From Tridacna crocea (taxonomy: Eukaryota > Mollusca > Bivalvia > Cardiida > Cardiidae), in contig OX031063.1 in NCBI GenBank assembly GCA_943736015.1, positions 40,068,672-40,132,671 on the forward strand: a stretch of DNA of 64,000 nt, in the 5' to 3' direction. How positions within the stretch are numbered: the first letter of the stretch is position 1; each line of letters opens with the position of its first letter. This document shows positions 34,201 through 46,200 of this stretch, piece by piece. A model generated the notes under the pieces. The model saw nothing but the letters and a program-made list of their open reading frames with translations. It was not told where the DNA came from and made no database searches. A program made the position numbers and the translations under genes.

Positions 34201-37200
34201 TTTAAAAAGAATACCAATTAAACTATCCGTCAGTGTTAATCAACGACCAGGCTGCATGTTCTGCACATTAAGAGAAGTCTTATATTGATTTACACTGTCT
34301 GCACAGGCAGCTTACGATGCTCTCTGTATGCCTAGCCATTAAACCTTTCCAATAAGACAAATTTTAGACTGTTCCAAACTGAGCTTTAGGTCTCTGATAG
34401 GGTAAAAAACATGGCAAAGGAGAAGCTGGTTACCAGCATTTTTCTCCTTTTCCCAAAATGTTTTCAAAAGGCTTCTGTGTTTGGTAAAGGGTTAAGGAAA
34501 CAATGCTTTTACAAGCCTTTGAGATGAAGCTGCTGAAAACAATGTAAGAAAAGGAAAAAAAATGCTCAAAACCAGTATTTCCTCCTTTTTCCACAAGCTT
34601 TCTATCCCATCAAGGGCATATCTCATCACTGTGCCACATTTCAATTGTTCTCTGCAAATGCCTCAAATTTGTTGTGTGATCATGAACTTAAAGAAAAAAA
34701 AAATCTTCAAGGTTTTAAAAGATAGCTGGTCTGCTCTGAATAAGATGCAATATGATCAAATTCTTGTTTCTTATACCTGATTACCAAGTAAATAAGCATG
34801 GTTAGAATTAGTAAATCGAAAATAAATCTGTAACAGGCAAAATATCTAACCATACTGGGGTATAAAAATATAAAACAAGAGGGCCAAGATGGCCCTGGAT
34901 CGCTCACCTGAATTTTTTAAGGGGACTATAGCCTATTTTTTTTTTTAGGTATTGAAACATTGGAAACAAAATTATTATTTTGCCAAGTAATTTTCAAAAG
35001 GTCACCTGTAAAAGTCATTTCAAAAACTGACCATCAGTTTCAGAAAAGAAGAATTTTTAAGAATTTCTTCATTTCTTTATAGTGCAAGTAGCCCCCATTC
35101 ACCAGAGCCATGTTTCTTGATGGATCACAATTTAGCGAACACTTTTTGAAAAGGGTCATTCAAGTAACATCCCTGTGAAATTATTTTAAAATGTAGCCAG
35201 CGGTTTCAGAGAAGAAGAATCTTCAATAATTTCTTCATGTCTATATAGTGCAAGTAGCCATCATTCACCAGAGCCATGTTTCTTGACAGATCAAAATTTC
35301 GCAAACAATTTTTGAAAAGGGTCACCCAAGGAACATTGCTGTGAAATTATTCTAAAATCTGACCAGCGGTTTCAGAGAAGAAGAATTTTCAAGAATGTCT
35401 TCATTTCCATATAGTGCGAGTAGCCCCTATTCACCAGAGCCATGTTTCTTAACTGATCAAAATTTCACGAACACTTTTTGAAAAGGGTCACCCAAGGAAT
35501 ATCTCTGTGAAATTATTTTAAAATCTGACCTGCCGTTTCAGAGAAGAAGAATTTTCAAGAATTTCTTCATTTCTGTATAGTTCAAGTAGCCCCCATTCAC
35601 CAGAGCCATGTTTCTTAACATATCAAAATTTCGCGAACAATTTTTTGAAAAGGGTCACCCAAAGAACATCTCTGAGAAATTATTTCAAATTCTGACCTGC
35701 CGTTTCAGAGAAGAAGAATTTTTAAGAATTTCTTCATTTCTGTATAGTGCAATTAGCCCCCATTCACCAGAGCCATATTTCTTGACTGATCAAAATTTCG
35801 CAAACAATTTTTGAAAAGGGTCACCCAAGGAACATCCCTGTGAAATCATTTTAAAATCTGGCGAGCGGTTTCAGAGAAGAAGATTTTTAAAGAATTTCTT
35901 TGAAAATTCCATTTGGTTGCCATGGCAACCAGAGTTTTTGATGAAATCAAATTCTGTGAACAATTTTTAAAGAGGACCTCCCAAGGAACAATCCAGCCAA
36001 GTTTGGTCTAAATTAGCCCAGCAGTTTAGGAGGAGTTGATGTTTAAAGAATTGTTCACAACGACCGACAGACACCAGGTGATCCTAAAAGCTCCCCTTGA
36101 GCACGTCGTGCTCAGGTGAGCTAAAAACAATGTGGAAGCTACGTGCTACAAAATATTGCTGAACTCTTTCCCACACAATCCCGACTTTTGATGACCCAGA
36201 GAAAGAAAGCTTTTGAAAACATTGTGGAAAAAAGAGAAAATGCTGGTAACTAGCATTTTCTCCTTTACCCACAGTGTTTCCTACCCTTCCCAGCACAAAT
36301 TTCAAAGTTTGAGTAACACATATTTTGTTGTCGGCAAATGCTTTTGATTTAGACCAGTCTCAGATTTTGTCGTAAAGAGTTAATCCTTTAACGCACAATC
36401 ACAAGTGTTAACAACCTTGAAGAAGAGACCTTTTGACAAAATGCTGGTAACCAGCATTTTCTCCTTTTCCCATTTTGTTTTCTTACCAATCAATGACAAC
36501 TTCCATTGTTTAAATTGCATGTAGACTGTTGTTTTCAAATGCTGTCAATTTGAACAGACCAATGTTTTTGCCATTTTGTAAAGAGTTAAATCATTACAAA
36601 TTACAAATTTATATGGATCTGAGAGATTCTCCAGAAAACCAAAGAAATTATGACTAAAATGATGAAAGAAAAGGATAGAAAACATTGCATGTAAAGGAGA
36701 ATATTCTGGTAACCAACACTTTGTCTTTCCACAATGCTTTCAAAAGGCCTCTTTTTCATGGTAATCAAAACGTGGGATAGTTTGGTAAAAGTTCTATCAG
36801 TTATGCTTTATTGAAATTAAATTCTAACTAAAGGAGTTATGGCTTTTGAGCCAGCTAAAGACCTGATTATATGGGTGCAGTGTTGACTAAGAAATAAATT
36901 TTAACCATTTATTGAACAATTCATTTTTAGACTCATCCACAATGAAATCATTTGCGTACAAAAAAGTCGAATGGAAGTTGAATGACATGGCTCTATGAAA
37001 GAGTAAACAACATTGTGTGAAAAGAAGAAAGTGTTGGTATGCAGCAATTTCTCCTTCACTCACTATGTTTTCAAACATTGTTTTCTCAGGATCATCAAGA
37101 CATGGGACTGTATGGTAAAGAGTTAATACCTTATGAGATTACAAACCTATACTGTGTGTATGAAACAGCAGTAAGTTTAAAGTTTTATCAAAACAATCCC

Positions 37201-40200
37201 TGGTTTTTTACAACTATGAGATGGAAGCCTTTTGAAAAAGTTGTGGGAAAAGGAGAAAATGATGGTGACCAGCATTTTCTCCTATTCCCACAATTTTTTC
37301 TAACCCTGCTGGAAACAAGTTTCAATTTTTGGATTACATTTCTTCTGTCGTCTGCAAGTGCTTTCAATTTTGACCCATCTAAAATTTTATCGTTTAGTAA
37401 AGGGTTAAGCCTTTACCACACAATCCCAACTTTTAATGACTCTGAGAAAGAAAGCCTTTGAAAACATTGTGGAAAATAGAGAAGATGCTGCGACCAGCAT
37501 TTTCTCCTTTTCCCACAATGTTTTCAACCCTTTCCAAATCAACTTTCCATTTTTGAGTCACATTTATTTTGTTGCTGCGAGTGCTTTCAATTTTGACCCA
37601 TCTAAAATTTTGTTGTTTGGAATGGGGTTAACATACCTGGGTCTCATAACATCTGCTGCAATGGTTGTATGTGTAAATTCTTCTTTATTGTCTAGGTATG
37701 GGTATCCATTTAGGCGGATATGTGCGTCATAGCTAATCAAAATGTTAAGGTCAAATAATAAGTTGAAAAACAAAGAGCGACAAAACACCTCTAAACTTCT
37801 AACCCCGACAGAGCATTTCATGGCTTCATTTGTCTTGCCACCCAGTGTACTTAATAATCAGAATTCACAGAAAGTAATCTTTTGAAAACATTTTGGAAAA
37901 AAGGATAACAATGCTAGTAAACACCATTTTTCCATTTCCCCAAATTTTTTCTGCCTTAGCCAAATTAAATTTCTTGCCTCAAAATGCTTTAAAATTTGTT
38001 CATTCTAAAAATTTTGTCCTTTGGAGAAAAGTGTAATATCTGCAAATTATAGTGTTAACCCTTTACTCCATAAGGCATTTCTATGGCATCTCTAATTGAC
38101 CCTAAATAACAGCAAGGATGAAGCTGTTTCTTATGTGTAAATGACACCTTTTGATAGCAAAGAAAACATTGTGACAAAAGGTGAAATTGCTCGTCACGAG
38201 CAATTTCACCTTTTGCCACAATGTTTTCCAAAGGCTCTGACAAGCAATGCGTAGAAATGAGTATCTATGGAGTACACGGTTAAAGGATTTGATATTTGCA
38301 AATGACAGTTTTGCATTTTCTAACCAAACAGTGTTTCTCTGACCCTGGAGATGACACTTAAATTTCAAAACATCATGAAAAAAGGTGAAAATGCTGGTAA
38401 TCAGTGTTTTCCGTTTTACAACAATGTTTTCTACCCTTTGTCAGAAAAATCCCTTCATTCAAACTACATTTAATCAATTACTGCACAATGCAAAGTTTTA
38501 ATTACCTTTGGAAGCTAGACTTTTGAAACATTGTGGGAAAATGCTGGTAGCCAGCATTTTCTTTTCCAAAATTGCTTTATAACCCTTTCCTCCATCGATA
38601 CTCATTTCTACGCATTGCTTGTAGGGGCCTTTGGAAAACATTGTGGCAAAAGGTGAAATTTCACCTTTTGCCACAATGTTTTCTATGCTATCAAAAGGTG
38701 TCATATATACATAAGAAACAGCTGCAGCCTTGCTGTTATTTAGGGTCAATTAGCAATACCATAGAAATGCCTTATGTGGTAAAAGGTTAACTACCCTTTC
38801 AGTAACATATCTAACTTTAATACAAATGGTTTAAATGTAAACCAGTCTACAATATTGCTTTGTAGTAAGTAGTTAACATATTGTCTGCAAACACTTGGAA
38901 TTTGGTCAAGTCTAAAATTTTGTGGTATGATAAAGAGTAAAAAGGTTTAACCTTTGAATACATAAATCTTTTTTTGTACTTGAAGAAAGTGTGTGCTGGC
39001 TTAAAAACAAATTATTAGACTATAATGTCTGCTGTAAAGGATACATTCCCTGTTTTCCAAGAGCATCTCCCACCCATTTGCTTGCCATTACTGCAGCCAT
39101 CAATGGGACGATGTACTGCAAACCACCAGTCAGTTCAAACATAATTACAACCAGTGATACTGTAATGAAGACAGTTTGAAGTAAGTTCCAATATAACAAC
39201 AACATATGATAGTGTACATGCACTGAATAATACATCTTATCAACCAGTGATACTGCATTAATATTAATTGATAAAAAAAGATCAAAATAACACTTTATAT
39301 AACAGATGATACACTGGTTTTTGTAATCTGTATTCCATTCTAATACCAGATATTAAGACTCTGGAACCTTCTTGACACATTCTGTTTTAGTCAATACCAT
39401 TTTATATCATAAAAGTTGACTTCAGAAAGATCCATGGATAAAGTCGAAGGGAAGAAACACCCTTTGAATTGAAACATAAAAGACTGAAAGAAAAGAAAAA
39501 ATACTGGTTACTCGCAATTTCTCCTTTTCTCGCAATGCTTTGAAAAGTCTTCGCTCTCAGCTTTAATGTAAATATAGGATTGTTTAGTAAAGGATCTTAT
39601 CTGATGATTATCTGTATTTTATAAAAATGTAGTCAGAGGCATTTGATATGTTTCAGGCTGTAATGAGTTCACCATTTTTCAGGCAATAGTCATATAACAA
39701 TCCTGAGAAAGAGGGCTTTAGAAAACAATGAATGAATGAATTAATAGTGTTTTATGGCCCTTCGACAACTTAGGTCATATTGGGCGCACTTACTTAGTAA
39801 ACAATAATGCGAGGTGAAAATAACATACATGTGCAACATAAGACAAACATGATAAATGAGGAATGGATGAAACACAAAATGATGCCCCTTTTGTCGCCTT
39901 TTACGACATGCATGCTGTCACTTTTGTTCCGCCAGATGAAATGGCAGATGTGACGATCGCGGGACTGCAGTGGTTTATTCTTATACCCCCGATTAAACCA
40001 CACGGGGTCCCACAGGCCAACTGATTCCCATTCCAAACCCTATTTACATCAAGAAAAAAAATATAGGATTTGGAATAAGAACTACCCAGCCTGCTGCAAT
40101 CCTACGAATTACGAGGAAAGCAGCCGTTTGTCTCTAATTATAGTCGCCTTCTACGACATGCCATAGAGAAAGGCCGAGGTCCTATTCTATAAAGTAAAAA

Positions 40201-43200
40201 ACCCCCGGGACCCCACGGGGACTTTAGAAAACATTGTAGGAAAAGAAAATGCTGGTAACAAGCATTTTCTTTGTATCCATGTTTTCCATTCCAAACCCTA
40301 TTTACATCAAGAAAAAAAATATAGGATTTGGAATAAGAACTACCCAGCCTGCTGCAATCCTACGAATTACGAGGAAAGCAGCCGTTTGTCTCTAATTATA
40401 GTCGCCTTCTACGACATGCCATAGAGAAAGGCCGAGGTCCTATTCTATAAAGTAAAAAACCCCCGGGACCCCACGGGGACTTTAGAAAACATTGTAGGAA
40501 AAGAAAATGCTGGTAACAAGCATTTTCTTTGTATCCATGTTTTCAACATATTCAAAGAAGAATCTAATAATTTGACCTGTATTGAATCTGTCTTTTGCAA
40601 ATGCTTTCAGTTTTAAAGAATCTAGAATTTTGTGGTGTGATAACGAGCCATTGGTTTACCTGTCATACGAGTCACCCCTCCTAAAGCAGCCGCTGCTCCC
40701 ACCATGGCATACAAACCTGGTGTTATTATACACTGGTTTTCTGATTGACACATACTTTTAAATAAGGGATTGTCATGGTTAGCACTGAAAAGGGAAAGTA
40801 CATAAAAATCAACTCATTTCTTAAATCATTACCAAACAAAAATATTTTAGGCTTGTCCAAATCAAAAGCATTTGTAGATGACAAAATAAAAGTGACTGAA
40901 AATTTAAAGTTTGTTTTGTGAAGGGTAGAAAACATTGTGGGAAAAGGAGAAAATGCTGGTAACCAGCATTTTCTCCTTTTCCCACGATGTTTTCTAAAGG
41001 CTTCTTTCTCAGGGTCGTCAAAAGAAGGGATTGTGTGATAATAGGTTAATGTGGCATTGGAGATAGTGTATATTATGATCAGACTGACCAAAACAACTTC
41101 TACAGCCCTACCACGAACTTAATTGAATAAAATTGCGTCAAAATACTGTTATATGGTATGATATTCAGCAAAAATCTGGCTTACATTGTTGTTCTGAGTC
41201 TTTAATTTGAACCCCTACAACACTGACACTGAATTAAGACTCTTATGTGTACAGTGTAGGTGAAAATCAGACAACACAGAATGTGCAGTCTAATCTTTAA
41301 TCTACATTGGCTGCTTTTTTGCCAGAGATTCTGACACAATGGCCTGGACAAATTTGAAAGACCTAACTATCATACCAGTCTTTCATGTGAAAATTTACCT
41401 CATTAGCAATTTCAATATACACAGCCTTACAACTGAAATATCTGCATGTTTTGTACTGCTTTACTCTTTAGCAAACAATGAATTGGGAAACTCTACTAAA
41501 TCGAAAGATTCTGCAGACAATAAATTTGAAAGTGACACAAATTAACCAAAGATCTTTGACAGGGTAAAAAACATGGTGGGAAAGAAGAAAATGCTGATTA
41601 CCTGCATTTTCTCCTTTTCCCATCATGTTTTTAAAGGCCCTCTCCTTCAAGGTACTTAAAACTCAGGACGGTACAGTAATAAATAGTCTGCTTCATTACT
41701 TAGCACTTCAAGATGAATCATCACAAAGTCTTTCATCTGAAACTTTACATCGTGAGTAAATTCTCCTTTTGACTGAATGTTTTTTAACCCTTTACTCCAT
41801 AGATACTCATTTCTACGCATTGCTTGTAGGAGCCTTTGGAAAACATTGTGGCAAAAGGTGAAATTGCTCATCACGAGCAATTTCACCTTTTGTCACAATG
41901 TTTTCTATGCTTTCAAAAGGTGTCATACACACATAAAAAACGGCTTCATCCTTGCTGTTATTTAGGGTCAATTAGAGATACCATAGAAATGCCTTATGGG
42001 GTAAAGGGTTAAAAAGATCTGCCAACATGAAAAAAGCATCATCTGCAGGAAACAATTTTTCAATGGAAGTAAGAAAACAAAATTTATTAAGACTACTTAC
42101 ATAACAAGCTGTTCCATGCCAATACCAATGATACGCCCCATGATGGCTCCAACAGCCATACTAGGGATGAAGAGACCTGATGGTACCTGAAATCAACATA
42201 ACGTATAGGTAAACTAGATAGTAAACCTTGTAAAAGTCTCTTTTTTTGTATAAATCTTATTAAAACCAACAAGGAAGTGAGAAGAAATCTTATTTAAGTG
42301 TTAATCGTAACTGGCAAAGATTTAGATCTGCTCTATCACTAATGGCTAACTATCACCTTATTTTTGTTTAATTCTTTAAAAACAACAATATTCTAGACAA
42401 TTAAACTGATAGAATTTTCATGCAACAAATTTATTGTACCTTTACAGATGATTTCTGTTTTTGAAATGGTAGAAAAAAAGTGATTATCAGCATAGTATCT
42501 TTTTCCTACTGTATCTTCAAACATTTTCTTTCTCATGGTTGCTACAGGTTAAACAATAAAAGATTTATGCCAATCATCCAATATCAAGAAGTACTGCTGT
42601 TGGTATTTTGCATCTCTAGGTACCAGCACATATTCCAGTTGCCTCTAAAATTAACTAGCCATAAACTTTTTCATATGAATCCCTGAAACATATTCTTCTT
42701 AATTTCCATTCACCTTGGAGCTATCAGGACACTATTTTCTTGTACTAAATGTACTTGGCAAAACTGATTATCAGAATATCAGAAAATGGTCTATGGGCTG
42801 AAAAAAAAAAAAAAAAAAGTTTTGGGTCTACTCACTTTCATGCCGAATGTAAAAATTGTTATTACACCTTTAAATATAACAGCCAGAGCAAGCTGCCAGA
42901 GCGCCCTTTTGACCCCATCTCCAGCATAAGTACTAGACATGTAGGATTGTGGATCAGAAAAGTTTCTTTTATAGTCACTGAAATAGATTTTCAAAAATAT
43001 CATAGCCTCTCCTACTAAACATTGCGAGTTCCTTATCACAATAAGCACATGAAAGACCTTTGGAGCTACCTATTTCTTGTCCCAAGTATTGCTTAAGCCT
43101 TTATTCCGCAATCCTGAGTTTTAATAACCCTGAAAAAAAAGGGCTTTTAAAACATTGCAAAAAAGAGAAAATACTGCTAAATAGCATTTTCTCCTTTTTC

Positions 43201-46200
43201 CACAATGTTTTCTGTTTGAATGGGTATGAAACATTGTGCAAGAAGGACAAAAATGCTTATGTCTTTCTACTTCAGTGTTGAGTTTTTATGAGCCTGAACA
43301 AGAAGGTTTTTGAAAACATAACCAGCTGGTAACCACCATTTTCTGCTCTTCCCACTATGTTTTTCCACCCTGTCAAACACATAAGTCGTCATTTCAGCTT
43401 CATTTGATATGGTGACTACACATGCTTTCAATCTGGTCAAGTCTTATATTTTGTTGTTTGATAAATAGATGAGATATAAAGAAAAGATGTTCATAAAAAG
43501 ACTTACCGTAACTCTTTACCAAACGACAATATTTTAGGTTTGTCCAAATCGAAAACATTTGCAGACGACAAAATAAAAGTGACTGAAAGCTTGAAATTTG
43601 TTTTGTGAAGGGTAGAAAACATTGCTGGAAAAGGAGAAAATGCTGGTTACCAGCATTTTCTCCTTTTCCTACAATGTTTTCTAAAGGTTTCTTTCTCAGG
43701 GTCTTCAAAAGTAGGGATTTTGTGGTAATGCGTTAATTATTACTCTGAATATTCAATGAGAATAATGAAATATCAAACAAGACTTTTTTCTGAAAAAGAG
43801 ACAGATTAAGACCTACCATAGGTCATTTGTATCCTCTGGACCACATCGGCTGACTAACTGTCTTATCATCTCACTGGTGTTCATTCTAGTGTAAGGATTG
43901 GGAAAACTTAACAATGTTGTGATAAAGGCAACAATTAGCACCTGAAATATATGTGACACAGCATCTGTAGAAAACAGAGATTATGTGACAGCATTATACA
44001 GTGAGTGGACATAGAGAAATAACTGAATAACAAGAGGGCCATGATGGCCCTGTATCGCTCCACTGGTTAATAAGTAAAACCACTACATGCCAAACTTAAC
44101 AATACTTGGCAAATTGGTTTTGAACATGAGACCCCTGAAACAGGACTTAAATTTGCAGCCCAGTCTTATAGTCAGTAACAAAAAGATTTCTCAAGTTTTC
44201 ACTATATAAGCCTATTTAAAACTTCTGACCCCTGAGGCAGGGCTACAATATGGGCAATCTTGGTAGAGGGCAACTATATATAGCTACATGCAAAATTTGG
44301 TAGCCCTAGGCTTTATGATCAAGTATAGTGAGATTTCTAAAGTTTTCATCATATATGCCCATGTAAAACTTGTAATCCGGGGGTGGGGCCAAATTCGACC
44401 CCAGGGCTATAATTTGGGTACTCTTGGTAGGGGCCCACTAGATAAAGCCACATGCGAAATTTGGTAGACCTAGGCCTTATGCTTAGGTGCAGGGAGACTT
44501 CTAAAGTTTTCTTTATAGAAGCCCATGTAAAACTTGTGACCCCCTGGGGTGGGGCCAATTTTGACCAAAGGGCTATAATTTGAAGAAACTTGACAGAGGT
44601 CTACTAGATAAAGCTACATGCCAAATTTGGTAGCCTTAGGCCCTATGGTTTCAGACAAGAAAGTTTTCAAAGATTTCCAATATTTTTAAGTTTTGTTGCA
44701 ATGGCAACCAGACTTTTTGAAGGAATCAAATTCTTTCATGAAGTTCTGAAGAAAACCATGGCAGGATCATTTCTGTGACATTTCATCAAAATTGGATGTG
44801 TAGTTTCAAAGAAGAAGATGTTTGAAGTAAAAGTTAATGCACGCAAGGACGGACGGATGCACAGACGCATGCAAGCAAGACAGACACCAGGCCATAACAT
44901 GAACCCGCTGGCCTTCTGCCAGTGGAGCTAAAAATGATATCCATGAATTTTGCTAGTTAAGACTTTTTAGAAACTTCAAAAAGTATGGAAAATGTTTACA
45001 TGTTGGTTTTGAATGAAAAGACCATTCAAAGTTACACAAAGGAGAAGTAAACAAATGAAAGACTGTCTTAGACTCTTTACCTTACTAAAACATTTTGTAC
45101 AAGTCCAAATTGAAAGCATTTCATATGAAAATAGAATGGCAATAACTTAGGGCAAAAAGAATTATGCCTTTTCCCATGGTAATTTCCAAAGCTACAACTG
45201 CAGAGGTATAAAGATTTGCTTTGTTACAATGAAGTATTCAGTGAAACATGAATGGCATAAAGCAAGTTACATTGACTTACTTCAATAATTGGATATTTTC
45301 CTAAAACAGACGTTTTTCTATACCGGCACCATTTGATGTTCAAATATATAAATAGGCTCCCATACAGGCCCTGAAAAAGCAATGAACCACATAAATGTAA
45401 GCATTCAACAATTGATGTAGAAATACACTGATTTTCAGAGAAAACTCTAAGCTCAAAAAGGGGTATGACTGCCAAAAAATTTTGATAAACAGCTGTATTG
45501 GTATTTGTTCCCTTATATAAGTTAACAACATTCAGAGTTTGAACTAAGGCCAGAATTTTTTTATAAGTTGATTTACGAGATCTTTTTTTCAAATTTAGGG
45601 TCGGGGGACGAAAAAAAAATAAAATAAAAAGCTCTAAAAATGTTCAGTCGATAAAAAAATATAAAAAAAAGAGATTTTTCTTTTCATTATTTTTTTTCCT
45701 ACCAATACCGCAAGAAACTTAAAATTTTAACTAGTGAGGTAAACCAACAGTCTGTATTATAGTTACATCTTTCAAGTTACCATAATTTTCCTAAAAATCT
45801 ATTCTGGATACCTTAAAAACTGTAATGACCACCTTTAATAATGTCATGCCACAGATCAATGAGGTCCAAAGACACATTCAGAATAGCAAACATTGAAGAT
45901 TCTGATCGAATTTGCTCCTTTACAAGAAGTCTGATCTGGCTCTACGACGTTTGCTGCCAAATGAATTCTTAAAACTTAGGCTCTGTATGATTGTCTGACA
46001 AGAAAAGAAACAGAAAGTCGCACAAACCACAACATTAGCTAAGAAGTTCTGAAGTTCCAATAAATTTAGCACAATCTTACAGAAACAGTTCTGGAAATTC
46101 ATTGCAGTGAATCTACAAAAAACAGACATGTTTTTTTTTTCTCATAATGTTTTCCTAAGTCACCTCTATTGAGGTCGTTATGAAGTTGGCATTGTTTGAG

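Larger units (their letters stand above)
39690..40646 (+). mobile_element. Family A element interrupted by a SINE-like insertion and partly duplicated
   Basis: Left part ends at 39727 (GGGCTTTAGAAAACA); the remainder resumes at 40222 and, after a 258-bp duplication, ends with GGTGTGATAACGAGCC. Confidence 0.75.
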
